From contig VDFB02193867.1 in the NCBI GenBank assembly GCA_007258455.2, forward strand, positions 565,581,921 to 565,645,920: a stretch of 64,000 nucleotides of DNA, in the 5' to 3' direction. A model generated the notes under the pieces. The model was not told where the DNA came from, did no database searches, and saw only the letters and a list, made by a program, of their open reading frames with translations. The translations under genes were made by a program, and so were the position numbers. Source of the DNA: Sequoia sempervirens. Taxonomy: Eukaryota > Streptophyta > Pinopsida > Cupressales > Cupressaceae. Positions 47,001 to 59,390 of this stretch are shown here, piece after piece (position 1 is the stretch's first letter; each line of letters begins with the position of its first letter).

Positions 47001-49141
47001 ACTTCTACGAGCTTATTTACAATGACACAATGTTGCAATTTGAGCTCACTAATTGACAACTCTTTCACAATTAAAAAAAAAAGATCAGTGTACTATAGCA
47101 TCCAAATGCTAATCTATACACAAATTACAAATATCAATTTATAGCCATTCCACTTTTAATACTGTTTAAAGAAGACAAGATACAATAATAAGAATAGAAA
47201 TCCACTTTTAATGGTATGCAAACAACAGGAGAAACATCAAGAAGAATAAAAATAATAAATACAAATACATATAGCCTCATATGTATCTCTTTATCTTTCA
47301 GGATGCTTATATGTGTGTGCATGCAAGCTTTTATTTTTCTATAGATATGTATTTATGTAGATTGTAAATTTTACTATGTTATGGCAAGAATCATATGGTA
47401 CAATAAGCTATCTAATAATGTGTATAACATCACAACCTTAATTGCATATTTAGCCTAGGTTGCTTGTTATTCAATATTATGGGAAAAATATTAATGCAAA
47501 ATACCAATGCATAACGACTTACAAATTCCATAGCACAACAATTTGGTAAACCTCTATTTTGTTAGACAAGAGAGCCAAGGAAGACGATTCTTACAATACT
47601 GTAATTTTAAAGCAACACCGCTATGGCTCTTTTGGCAATGCAAATTAATCAATATATTTTCTTTCCTTTATAACAAAAGAAGCAACAACCATTACTGAAG
47701 AATCAAACATATGTCATGCTTCAGTCTTTTCCTAATAGTTCTTTTATGATTTACCTATCTGTCTATAATATTTAATGGAAAATAATGGAGCTTCAATGTA
47801 GAATATATGCATGTATATATGTGTAGAAATAATTACATACATATATACATTGAAGTTCCCCTTAATGAAAACATTTACAGACACACACATATAAGCATAT
47901 ATATGTATCCATATGTACATATGTATATATGTGTCTATATACACAAGACTATATCTAAATACTTGTGTACAGTATATTTTTTTATCACCATTTAACTCTT
48001 GAGCTTGGAATTTATGAAGACAAGAAACATCCAAAAAAAAATTCCCCTCAATTAAACAATTGGGAAAGCTACAAATTCAAATATTTTTGGTTGCTTATAC
48101 CATATCATCTACTTCGAAGTTTGGCATTAGTATAGGAAACACAAGGGTTGAATTTGAAGCCTTCTCAACTAGTCAGTTGAGGGAAAATCCAGTTTGGATG
48201 CTTACTTGCATTTTGGGGACCCTACATCTTTTTATGTAAAAGAAATCTTGCCGATTTATTTGAACTTATAGGCAGAAAACAAAATTTGAAACATATTGAT
48301 AGAAGATTCAATCTACATCATTTACATGAAAATATCGAAGACAAATAGAGAATTGTATAACAGGTAATAGACACATCATTTACTGGTTTCTCATTTGAAA
48401 ATTCAAGCAACATTATTTCCCACTAAATATTATAGACAAAATCAGCAAATTGCAAAACAACTATTAAAAGAAAAGCTAAAATTCATAGCTAGATCACAAA
48501 TGAGTTGGAACCCACACTAAACATTCTCATAGAAGGAAAGTAGGTTGTGTAAAACTTGGTTTGTCAATTTAAATTTGAAGCTACATTGTTTGGTATGAAA
48601 CCCATATTAAATAGAACTCATAAAGCCAATGAGCACCAATAATCTGCACAACCTCCCCACAATGGCACAAGCTTAATCAGCAATTCAAGCTACATTACCA
48701 GGAAATAATTTTTGCAGTCAAATAGAAAATTTGCAAAAGAGCTATTGCATTACAAATCCTCTTGTTGGCCAAGCCAACGGGGAGCTCGTTCGAAAGTTCA
48801 AACAGATAAATTGAATAGATAAAAGAGATATTAGAAAGAATAACACTTACCAGTTGCCAAACTAATTTTATATCTATCATGTTCATAATCTGCAAATGGT
48901 TCTATGTTAATGCATCCACCAACATAGATGCAAATAGATAACCAAATCAATAAATGTAGGGCAATAAATAAAACTAACCCTAAGCATATTTATTGAGCAA
49001 ACAAACAAGGTTCCACTACAATTCCTCCTATGGTAACAGGTAGAAGGTGAAAAATGCACAAGGATAAACACAGTCACATCCTGAGCAAGCGCCTATTAGA
49101 AAATATGCACATTATGTGATTGCTCCAATTCATGGATGGGT
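47001..49141. other. Intergenic repeat field, no gene
   Basis: Contains a TA/ATAC microsatellite (47,796-47,945) and the second copy of dispersed repeat S (48,400-48,560). Several blocks resemble 37,300-38,450 (caaaataccc, caatgcaaattaatcaa). No coding support. Confidence 0.55.
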
Positions 49142-49436
49142 TGATGTATTATATGTATATATATATAGACATGTATGTAAATATATATATATACATGTAT
49201 GTATATATATATATACATGTATGTATATATATACACATGTATGTATATATATATACACATGTATGCATATATATATGTACACATGTATGTATATATACAT
49301 GTATGTATATGTATATATATATACACATGTATGTATATATACATGTATGTATATATATATACATATATAAATATATATATATATATATATGCATGTGTAT
49401 AGATATGTATATATGGATAAATATATGTATATATGT
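49142..49436. repeat. Long imperfect TATACATGTATG microsatellite
   Basis: About 295 bases of tatatatacatgtatgta-type units on both strands. Because TACATGTA is palindromic, six overlapping long open frames appear on both strands; all are artefacts. Confidence 0.95.
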
Positions 49437-50946
49437 TTTACTAATAGCTCTATTAGAATTCCCCCATTTATGTATAATACAAAATGACACATAATGCAAC
49501 TCTTTTTATACAAAGACATATAGCAAGAAGACATTAACAATAAACTAATTATTTATGCAAAATACCCATGTATAAAAGAGTATCCCAACAACAACTTCAA
49601 ACAAAATAGCCTATGGGCTAATAAATGTTTATACATCTGTTTATATATGTATATATGGATAAACACATGTATGCATGTTTTACTACCAGTTCTATTATAA
49701 TTTCCCTATTTCTCTATATAACTAAATGCTAGATAATGCAACTCCTCTTATACAATTACAACTATTTGTTAGCAAACTACAAAGAAGACGCCCACTATAT
49801 TCAAATCAAAAGCATGCGAGCTCAATGATAAAACTATTGAGTTGTTGAATCAGTAAGTTGTTTTGCATGGGTAGTTTACATAAATGATTAATTTATTGTT
49901 TATCTCTTTCATTCTCTCCCATATTGATTAAATTGCATTGTTAAAAAAGTGATTTACAACAGATAAAAGAGCTAAACACAAACTTTGTACTATGCACCAC
50001 ATTTGTCATTGTTTGCTTCAGTTAGATTGCTACGCAAGATATTGGTACATGACAAGCAGTCTATGTAACAACTATTGCAGCTATTAGGATGATACTCACG
50101 AATTAGGTGTATGCCATTCTCTAGTGTTTTCCTTATAGTTTTCTTAGAATTTTCCTATTTGTCTACAATATTTAATCCCAAACAATGCAACTCAAGTTTA
50201 CAACATATTCATGTATATATGTTTGTAAATGTGTACATATATGTATAACATATGCATACCTGTTACCTTAAGAGAAATTGTACTTAAATGTTTGCCTATT
50301 GTTTTGGTTGTCTGCGTGTAGACCCATTTCACAGATTTGTAAGAGATTATCGTTCTGTATGGATGCAAAAATTACACTTTAAGCTTCCTTCTTCCGTAAA
50401 AAAATATGGCTAGGGTTGGTTATTTGTATGTTGTTAGTCTATTGTTTTGATTGTCTGTGTGTATCTTTGATGTTCCAGCCATTACCATGGGAGAAATTAT
50501 AGTTATCTGTCTATAGGGTTTAGTGTTGTATGAAAAAATTAATATATTGGAGGTAAAATTACTTTGTTGGCTGTCCAATATTATTCTAGCAAGTCTCTTA
50601 CAACTTTTCTATTTATGGTGATGTAGCTTGTGCATTTTTGGAGAACATAATTCTACTAATTTCTACAAATAGAACCACACATATAATCTATGTGAAGCTA
50701 AAGAGAATCATTGAGATTATGTTCAAAGCATTTGGTTTTACAGATCTTATAAAATCTTCTCATGCAAAGAATAAAAAAATATTTATCCCATAGAAGAATA
50801 AGAATACCTCACCTGGTTGTGTATACACAACACTGAATATTGAAACAACCTTTTCATCATCTGTGTATACCTTTGGCATTGTATCCATTACCATAGAAGG
50901 AATTGTAGCTATCTATGTGCAAGGTTTAGGGCTGCATGAAACCATT

Positions 50947-50947
<1 letters not shown>
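49437..50947. other. Intergenic repeat field, no gene
   Basis: Two copies of the post-microsatellite block (49,437-49,500 and 49,670-49,800), one short microsatellite (50,214-50,252) and no coding region. Confidence 0.55.
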
Positions 50948-51004
<57 letters not shown>

Positions 51005-51048
51005 TGTATGTATGTATGTATGTATGGATGTATGTATGTATGTATGTA

Positions 51049-51081
<33 letters not shown>

Positions 51082-51152
51082 GTGTGTGTGTGTGTGTGTG
51101 TGTTTCTGTGTCTGTGTGTATGCATACATATAGACATACATATATATATACA
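50948..51152. repeat. Compound microsatellite (TA)n-(TATG)n-(CATA)n-(TG)n
   Basis: Successive runs: (TA) about 50,949-50,977, (TATG) about 50,978-51,048, (CATA) about 51,049-51,077, (TG) about 51,080-51,102. The TATG run is mirrored by the CATA run, making an inverted repeat. Confidence 0.95.
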
Positions 51153-51508
51153 TGAAAAAAGAATTGAAATCACAGAGATGATCAACAATTCAATGGTAGA
51201 CCACCTTAGTATGTACATGACATTAGAGCTAGACAAAGAGTCTTAAGCAAAAAAGTTTGATTGTATAAGATTTAAAAAATAAGCTATGTTCATATCACAA
51301 TGAAAAATATATTAAACAACCCCAACCATAAAAAAAAATGATAACTCGATACTAAGGCATCCCATTTTACATATAAACATTCTAACAACATTTTACAAAT
51401 CAATTTATCTAAAATAGAATAGTTAAAATAATATAAATTCATTATCATAACCTAAACATATGTAATCTTTTAGTATCAACTTAAAAACATGTAAGTTAGG
51501 GAAATATA
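51153..51508. other. AT-rich DNA, nothing recognised
   Basis: No gene or repeat family recognised before the tandem array. Confidence 0.5.
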
Positions 51509-52310
51509 ATGTCACTTAAGACAATAATGCATTTCCATCATAAATAAAGTTTCGAATGTGGATAGTAAAAGTTTTAGAACCCACATAAAAGGTAAAAAAA
51601 TTATACGAAAAGATAATCAACATTAGAAGTTTATTGTAAATAATAAAAATATTAAAATATACTAATAAAGCATATTAAATAGTAAAATTTCAATTAAAAT
51701 AAAACTCTGGTATCTTCTAGAATAGCTCTCTAGAAGTCCACACCCACAGGGTAAATAAGTACCTTTTATCAAGGTGTAAGTTAATAGATTTAAAATGTCA
51801 CTTAAGACCATAATGCATTTCTATCATAAATCAAGTTTTGAATGTGGATGATAAAAGTTTTAGAACCCACGTAAAAGGTAGAAAAAATTATATTAAAAGA
51901 TAATCAACATTTAGATGTTTTTTATAAATAATAAAACCAATATATTAGTAAAACATATTAAATAGTAAAATTTCAAGGAAAATATAACTCTAATATCTTC
52001 TAGAATAACTTTTGAGTCCATGTTCATGAGGTAAATAAATACCTTTTATCAAGGTGTAAGTCAACAAATTTATAATATCACTTAAAAAAATAATGCATTT
52101 CTATCATAAATCAAGTTTTGAATGTGGATGGTAAAAGTTACCCATGTAAAAGCTAGAAAAAAGTATACGAAAAGACAATCACCATTTAGAAGTTTATTGC
52201 AAATAATAAAAACAATATATTAGTAAAACATATGAAATAGTAAAATTTGAAAATAAAATTCTAGTATCTTCTAAAATATGTCTATGGAATAAATAAATAT
52301 GTGTAGTATT
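51509..52310. repeat. Three-copy tandem repeat, ~280-bp unit
   Basis: Units start at 51,509, 51,794 and 52,074 (aatgtcacttaag / aatgtcacttaag / aatatcacttaaa). Shared landmarks: taatgcatttctatcataaa, aatgtggat, tatcttctagaata, accttttatcaaggtgtaag. The third is shortened by small deletions. Non-coding. Confidence 0.92.
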
Positions 52311-52792
52311 TTTTTAATCTAAAATATAAGAGAGGAAAATCTTAAGTATAGAAAAAATAGACAGGTGACCTTTGTTACAGATGGGTAGATTTATTTGTAT
52401 TTATATAAATAAAATGCTCTAGCTCAAAAAAATTGTATGTACATGGTATTTCTTTAAAGTAGGTGTTGCGTACAAAAAAAATAAAAATGTAATATATAAT
52501 ATCATTACCGGCCATTCATTAAGCTAAGCCGACATCTAGAATTAGAGCAACATCAGGTGGGTTAGGGTTTCCATAGAATATTTCCAGAAAAGAGAGATTA
52601 TAAGCATTCAGATGTTATATTTTATCATTATCCTTTAGACTCTAGGTCATCTCAAGTCAAGGCCCAATGAAATGCATTGCCCATTTTCCCTCGGTCCCTA
52701 GTGACTGACTGTTTATTCATGGAGAGTTCGAATTTATATTAATTTATTGCCTGTGACTGACATGGCTTGTTCCTACCAGTCTCACACATTAC
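52311..52792. other. Intergenic DNA, nothing recognised
   Basis: More balanced composition from 52,500 to 52,790, but no open frame or known family. Confidence 0.45.
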
Positions 52793-53258
52793 TGTTGAGA
52801 ATTAAGGAGCAGATAAAATAGAACTAATGGGAAGATGAATAAACAAAAATAAACATACAGAAAAATAGCATAACACAAGTTTTAACGTGGTTCATCACAA
52901 ATGGCTACATCCACCAAGAAGGAACAACTCTTATTAATCTCCAATAATCCAATAATCCAATACAATACATGAACTATACACATATATTTATACATTCATA
53001 TTCAGGTATGAAATGAAGAGTTGGGAGGAGATGAAAGGTCGAATGACCATTGGGCTTCACATCCTAGAGAATTAAGGAGTAGATAAAACATAACTAACGA
53101 CAAGATGAATAAACAGAAATAAACCATCCTCCATATCTGCTCCTTGGCTCTAACTGAGCTCTGATACCAATTGTTGAGAATTAAGGAGTAGATAAAACAT
53201 AACTAATGGCAAGAAGAATAAACAAAAATAAACAATCTTCCATATTTACAGTTAGGCC
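52793..53258 (-). mobile_element. Truncated short copia-type LTR element
   Basis: Minus strand. An LTR at 53,061-52,793 (269 bp) reads TGTGAAGCCCAATGG at its start and TTCTCAACA at its end. It contains AACCACGTTAAAAC, a motif typical of plant copia LTRs. A primer site TGGTATCAGAGC lies at 53,169-53,158, next to another LTR end (53,258-53,172), and a third partial copy of the LTR end lies at 53,069-53,135. The interior is only about 100 bp. Looks like a rearranged TRIM-like or nearly solo-LTR remnant. Confidence 0.75.
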
Positions 53259-53759
53259 TGGAATTTGATGGTCTATTTGACCATTTTTGCATTTTGGATT
53301 GTATATTACAACTTAAAAATTTATTAGACCGTATCATTTGACTTGCTATATTTTTATATAACTATAAATATGACACTTAAAATTATTATTAAACCGTAAA
53401 AATTTATTGTATATATATATATATAATGTTTATGATAAAAATATAAATTAGTTTAGAATTGGAATAATTCTTTCTAATTTCACTTTATATTAATATATAT
53501 GGTTTATTATAAATATATTTATTAATTCAAAATCTATCGAAAATAGAATACTTTCAAGATTTAATATAGTTCTTTCTAATCTTTTAAATATTTTGACATT
53601 TTTACTAATAATTATTAGAGCTTTTTATTAATATATGATTTATAATATTTATTATAAAAATATATATTAATTCAAAAAAATCTTTTCAAAATAGAATTGT
53701 GAATCTTAAATCTGTCTTCATTCAAACACTCACCATAGTTAGCTGTTAGTCAATTCAAA
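53259..53759. other. Very AT-rich DNA
   Basis: Dominated by tataaatat and aaaatata phrases. It lies where the distal part of the minus-strand gypsy LTR should be but I could not align it. Confidence 0.4.
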
Positions 53760-54701
53760 TATAATCAAATCTAAGATTCCTATGAAATAATAAGTCATGT
53801 TTCAAAATGCAAACAAATTACAAGATAAACATAAAGCATATAAAACATGAAATAAATCCTATTTCATAGTGGATTGGTGCTTCTATGGAAAGAAGCCCTT
53901 TCCCAATCCTTTGCTAAGCTCCATGATATTGATGATATGAAAATGCTATGAAGATGGATTCAAATGACAATGATATAAGGTGGGAAAAATCAGTTCTCAA
54001 TTGAAGAGAGTGACTTTGCATGATATTGTGGAGGATTAAATCAATGGAGATGATCTCTATTTAAAGATTCTCAAGTTGAAAGAATGCTTATGAGAGAGCA
54101 ATGTGGGATAAAGATTTGGCCAATGAGATGGAGCCACTTGTAAACCTATGATAGGTTGAGGAATGAGCACATTTTGGTCAATGTTCCAAAGAGGGGGAGA
54201 TTCAAATTTGAATTTGAGAGCTAAATGTTGAGTGGGGGACATGTAAAAGAGAATTTATTGCCATGTTGGATGTACATATGTCAACTTGTTTTTTAATTCA
54301 AACTTGAGGGAATATTCCTCAAAGATGCCATGTTGATGGAAAATAATGATTTTATAAATGAATTAAAATGTTTTATTGGTGCAAGTGGGAAAAGCTAGAG
54401 GATGTGATGGGTGGTTAGATTAGATTAATCATGATTAGATTAGCTTAGATGATGTTTAAGGGTTTTGACCCATTTGACTTAAATATTTTGATTTATTTAA
54501 ATCAAGAGGGATAAATATGAATTTTGAGAATTGATTAAATAAATATTTGATTTATTTAATCAAAGAGGATGTTAGATTTAATCAAATAAATATTAATTTA
54601 TTTAATTTAATGAAATGACCTAAGGAGATTAATCAATTACACTTGATTTATTTAATTGATCAGGTGAATATGATGCATGATGTCAATTTTGTGTGTCTAC
54701 A
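53760..54701 (-). repeat. B-family gypsy 3' LTR, minus strand, distal end unclear
   Basis: Read on the minus strand it starts TGTAGACACACAAAATTG at 54,701. It then follows the order of the gypsy B LTR: TTAATTAA-type repeats, TCCTCTAGCTTTTCCCACTTGC, GGAATATTCCC, CAAAATGTGCTCA, CACAAGTGGC-like, TTTAAATAGAG. Similarity fades near 53,760, about 330 bp short of a full LTR. The proximal 34 bases are the inverted copy of 63,967-64,000. Confidence 0.75.
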
Positions 54702-54949
54702 TTTTTCCCCTCTTTGAAGCAATGTACTTGTTGCATTGGTTCAAAGAATAAACTTGTCATGATAAAAAATTCAAAAAAATTCTAATTTTTTCGGATGCCC
54801 CAGCAGAAAGTACACTAGTACATTTCCCCCTCGAGAGATCGAGCGAAAATATTCAATGAGGTTCAATCTCACAATAAAGAGGTTCAAGATGGACGTATGG
54901 ATGGTTATGATGATGATGCAAATGAGATGGTTTTAAGATGCTCATAATA
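54702..54949 (-). other. B-family gypsy 3' internal end, minus strand
   Basis: Contains the purine tract (minus TTCAAAGAGGGGAAAAA) and the ATCTCTCGAGGGGGAAATG block also found near 16,577 in gypsy B. Identical inverted copy at 63,719-63,966. Confidence 0.75.
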
Positions 54950-57118
54950 ACCTCGAACGAGCTCTGCACTATGTTCCTCCAAAAAATTTGAGAAGGGGCT
55001 ACAAATCGAGGCTCTGATACCATGTTAGAAACCAAGATTTGATTGCAAACCAAAAAAATCACCTTCCACAGAAGAGAAAAATGAAAAAGTAGAGCTTTGC
55101 AAAAGATGTGAAAATTGATATATTCAAAGTACTAATAATTACAAGAGATAATTTGCTTTATAAAAGAAAAGATACATAACCCTAATCTTATCTTGAGCAA
55201 CGAGATAGCTCGATAAGATAAAGAGAAGAACCTATAACTTAGGAATTAAATATGCCTAAGTAAACTTATGCAAAGTGTAATTAAATATCAATTACACCAA
55301 CACCCCCCCATAAGTGCAACTTAGGGAGAAGCAGATTATTATGCAAATATGACTCCTAGCAAGAAGGCATGATCAGGTACTCATGTACAAATGCAAAGAG
55401 AGAGAAAACCCAGTGGGAAAAACCCCCCCTCAGAGAGATGAACTGTTGTAAAGAATCACTGGAACCCCAAATTTGGCAAGCAAGGAAAGATAGTTCTATT
55501 TGAAAAATACCATATCAGAATCACAAATGCAAGAGCAGACTTGATGGCAAGGAATACTGGAAACTCAAATATTGGATCAACCCTGGAATTTATAAACAAC
55601 AGTAAATGAAGGATGAAAGGACCCATAATGATGACAAATCTGGAAGTTGTGTCTTGCAAAGCCAATGCCAAACTGAAACTAAAACTGCCCATAGGATGAG
55701 TACCATCAAGATTCTGGATCATGAACCATAAAAAAATGGCCTTCAAATGAGAAATATATGAACCAATGTAGATCAAGAACCATAAAATCCCAACTGAAGT
55801 GTGAACCCAAGCACACCAACAATGTGTCTAGCTAAGCAAGAAAGAAGCTAAGGGAAACAACAACAAACCAGAAAAACTCATGCAAGTTGTCACCAATACA
55901 TATAATGAATGCAAGAACCCCCCTTAATTCGAACTTTATATCAGTTCGTTATTACAATACCCAATGATTGCAGAAGGAGATAATGCAAAACTATAGAAAC
56001 ATAAGTGAAAATGCAAACCTAGAGCACGAAACAAAAAATGAATGCATGCATAAAATAAGTTACACATTTTCTTTAAATGACCTCATATCTTCAGAGAGGC
56101 CGAAACCAGCTTCCTGACACCGCAAAAATCATGAAAAACGGATAAGCGAGTCAAAAGATACGTCTCCCGGAGTGAAAAAAAGGAAATATCTGACTTCTAA
56201 GGCTGAAAAAGGAATCAAAAAATCAATACCATAAAATCACACCTACACCATTGTGTAGAGTGTTGAAACATCTTTCTGACAATATCTTGTTTGCAAAAAA
56301 AGGACGCCGTATGCCCAAGATACGCTCGTTTATGTGAAAGTTGTCCAAAAATGTCCGATTTGGCCCCTAGAAGCCCTTAGGGGCTAAAAAAATAGAGCCC
56401 CTGGTCTTAGGGGTGGACCAGGGGGCTAGCAGCCAGGGGACTACAACGCGGCCCCTAGTCACCCATGTGACTAGGGCTGGGGCTAAAATCCTGGCAGGGC
56501 TGGCGCGTGGGCGTTGGTCGCCCATAGAACCTCCTGCTCGGCCGTAGGAGCTGGAGAGAGCCAATGAAGCGGTAGTGGATTGGTGGTGGGCGCTGCGTGG
56601 GAGGCTCGTGGGTGGCTTGGCATGGGAGCGGTAGATCGGCAGTTGTGTGTGGTGGCAGTGGTTTGGCGGTGGCTGCTGGGTGGCAGGTTCCATTTGTGCG
56701 GGCCGCACAAAACCTGCGCCAAAATAATTGATTTTTTAAAATTTTTTTGATGTTTTCTTGAAATCTATGCCTCGGGGGTCATGCCTGGGGGCCATACGGC
56801 CCTTGGGAAAATTTTTTTTTCCTCTTCAGATGACTATGTCCAAATTGGACAAAATTTATATGGAAATAGGAGTTTTTGGGCGTTGCGAATCCAACGACGA
56901 GGTCCGTTTGGGCCCAAAGTGCTCCAAAAATCAGGCGACCCCTGGATCTATCAGAAAAATCACTGAGCTTACAACCTTCACAGATCTGGAAAACAGTGAT
57001 GAAAATGAATAACATAAAAGTCATTTCTGACTTTTTCCAGTGCTTTGAATCCAACAGAAAACCTTGATCTGATCCAAGACGCTGCATAATGATTCTCAAG
57101 GAATGAAACCCTCGAGGG
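54950..57118 (-). mobile_element. Small copia element, inverted copy, truncated at the gap
   Basis: Exact reverse complement of 61,550-63,718 as far as I can compare. Includes the second LTR (55,302-55,023), a primer site beyond it, the purine tract and the GC-rich interior (56,704-56,358). The copy stops at the N gap within ccctcgaggg, so its first LTR is missing. Confidence 0.85.
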
Positions 57119-57218
57119 NNNNNNNNNNNNNNNNNNNNNNNNNNNNNNNNNNNNNNNNNNNNNNNNNNNNNNNNNNNNNNNNNNNNNNNNNNNNNNNNNN
57201 NNNNNNNNNNNNNNNNNN
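57119..57218. other. Assembly gap, 100 N
   Basis: Exactly 100 N, the usual placeholder for a scaffold gap of unknown size. It lies directly at the end of the left inverted arm. Confidence 0.99.
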
Positions 57219-57302
57219 TCACACCCTCTCGCACCCCATCCCACTCTCACACCCTCTCTCCCACCCTCTCACCCACTCTCTCACACTCTCTTCCTCTGTC
57301 CT
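57219..57302. repeat. Pyrimidine-rich low-complexity (CTCTCACAC)n
   Basis: Imperfect tcacaccctctc repeats beginning right after the gap. Such sequence is a common cause of contig breaks. Confidence 0.85.
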
Positions 57303-58480
57303 GTTGGAATTGTAAAACTCTGATGATTTTTACATATCTTTCATCCCCATGAATCTCAATTTGAGTCCTACCTTAGGCACAATTTCCTCATTTTATGATA
57401 TTTTTACCCATATTTTGGTCGTGTGACCCTATAGAATCCATTAAGTCATGCATTTTTCATGTTGTGGTCCATATCGGCATAGGTCTATCTAGGTCTCCAT
57501 GACCCATGTTGCCTGTGTGTTAACATATGTTTGTTGTAGGTGATCGACAAGACTTGTTCATTGTTACAACGATCGAAATTCACCTGTAGGTTTCTATCGC
57601 CATGAATTTCACATGGTTTCAGCGACCGAGGAGGAACCTATCAACAGGAGGTTGGTCGTTGGGATAGTGTCTCATCAATTTTGAATTGTGTCCCCGACTA
57701 ACGCATGTGGAGAGTCATCAACAAGAGCTTGGCAAAATCGTAATGTGATCTCGGGAGGTTGTTATGTCTTGTCGACACGGGGTTTTCGTCAGCATGTTCT
57801 CGAGGAGAGTCTTACCGAACAACACATGGACATGGTTTCTTCAGCCAAACATATTACTTCTGGTGTGAGGTCATAGAGAATATACATTGTCACACCGACC
57901 GGTGGCAGGAGGATGCATATCAGTAAGAGTTGAGGCTTTTGAAGTAATGTCTCAGTGAGTGACCTTCGGTCTCGCTGATAACACAGTGAGGACTTTTTTG
58001 GGATGAAAATTGGATTGTCTCAGTGACACACAAGATGGATAAAGTCTTTCGGCAAAACAAAGTGCACTCTGTATGAGGTCTCCCCGATGTCGGTATGTTA
58101 CAGCGACCCACATAAGATAAAAGAATACACCGGCGAGAGAACCAATTTGTCACAGTGACTCATGATGAATGAATATTTTCAGTAAAGCAATGTCTAATCT
58201 ATGAGATGTCTCTTCAATATCTCAAGGTTATAGAAAAATGAATGAAGCAAGGAAGCACGTTTCGGTAAGAAAATTTCTTGTCTCAGCGACTAGGAGATGG
58301 CGTTCGGGGTGACTCTCGGTATAATGAAGCATTATCTACATGATGTTTCCCTGACTCCATGAGGTCACAATGAAACACATTAGGACATGAGGATTTTCTT
58401 TGGCTTCGGCATAACAAGCAGAATGCTACAACAACATGCAAGAGGCAAAAGGATGCATATCGATGAAACATAACGAGATC
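57303..58480. repeat. LTR-like start followed by diverged ~130-bp tandem units
   Basis: tgttggaattg at 57,303 is a plausible LTR start, but no partner is present. From about 57,938 units recur with a gtctcagtgac / gtcacagtgac / gtctcagcgac core at 58,009, 58,141 and 58,271 (period about 130). Each is followed by a tcggcaaaac/tcagtaaagc/tcggtataat-like phrase and an atgaggtct/atgagatgtct/catgatgtttcc-like phrase. No coding support. Similar 'gtgactcggtg' wording occurs at 140-420. Confidence 0.55.
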
Positions 58481-58533
58481 AAAACTAGGAAATAACGCTC
58501 TCGTGTTATAACGCGAGTGCGTTATATTTGGCT

Positions 58534-58612
58534 TTGGGAATCCCCAAGCCTTAGCATTGGTAGTTGCCTTGGAATACCAACCCAAAGGCTTGAGGGCATT
58601 CCCAATGACTAG
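58534..58612. repeat. Short foldback around tttgggaatccccaagcctt
   Basis: tttgggaatccccaagcctt near 58,534 pairs with aaggcttgagggcattccca near 58,588 as an imperfect inverted repeat with a 34-base loop. Could be one end of a MITE; the partner end was not found. Confidence 0.5.
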
Positions 58613-59390
58613 AGACGTGGTTTTGCAAATTCTACAATTTTTTCACATAATCGGGTTCGTGCTCATCATCAGGATTGCATCTGGTTCAATATCAACAAAA
58701 GAAAACACATGGGTAATGTTAGGTTCTCTCTTAGCTATCCAACGATGTAATTTTTTTCACTTTTTAACAATGTTATCCCTTTCATCCATAATTTATTTTG
58801 TTTGTATGTCTCTTTTTCGCTAAAAATTAGTGTTTGGTTATTTTTTCATTATAAATTAACCGTTCATCAAAATTTCAAATAAATTACATTTTTAGAAACT
58901 AGACTCTATTCTACATTTTAAAAAAAAAATTAAAAAAATCAATTACCTTCAAAAAATTTTAGGGGGAGCATGGCCAAAATTCTGCTTTTGAGGAAGTGCC
59001 CACTTAGAAAATTAGTAAAAATCAAATATTCATTAAAAAATTATCAGAAAAATTGTGCATCAACTAGATACTATTAGCTAACTTTTGACTATAGTGATTT
59101 TAAAAATACAAAAATTTCATTTGTCGTAAGAGTTGCTATGTTATGTTTTCGACAAAAAAATAGCACCAATTTGTGTACGTCCCTCTTTTGAACCCCTTAA
59201 TCTCAACCATTTTCAAAATAAATTAGTAGTTTAGAAAGTAGACTCGATCACTTCAATCCTTGTTTTTGTTCCATCTCAAAATTTTGAGTGTAACTATCCT
59301 CAATTTCATGTCCAAGGTCAATATTTCCTGATTTCAGAAAAAAAAAAAGTGGCCACTTAAGCCCCCTTTTTGGGAAACATCTTGGTGCAC
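58613..59390. other. Non-coding AT-rich DNA
   Basis: No gene. gaagtgcccactta (about 59,000) and aagtggccacttaa (about 59,350) are inverted relative to each other and may be ends of a small element of about 400 bp. Weak. Confidence 0.4.

Larger units (their letters stand above)
54668..57118 (-). repeat. Left arm of a large perfect inverted repeat
   Basis: Pairs with 61,550-64,000. Coordinates of matching points sum to 118,668 at both ends and at four interior checkpoints, so there is no net indel in 2451 bp. I saw no mismatch in the stretches compared. The right arm is cut only by the window end, so the true repeat may be longer. Confidence 0.93.

Noticed and set aside
49096..49540. Overlapping long ORFs of YIYIYM-type protein on both strands
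   Set aside because: They follow the periodicity of the TATACATGTATG microsatellite; composition is only I, Y, M, C, H, T, V. Same for ORFs at 37,613-37,903, 38,326-38,610, 46,115-46,772 and 50,863-51,246.
56779..57315. ORFs running through the N gap
   Set aside because: They exist only because N codons are read as X; the sequence is unknown.
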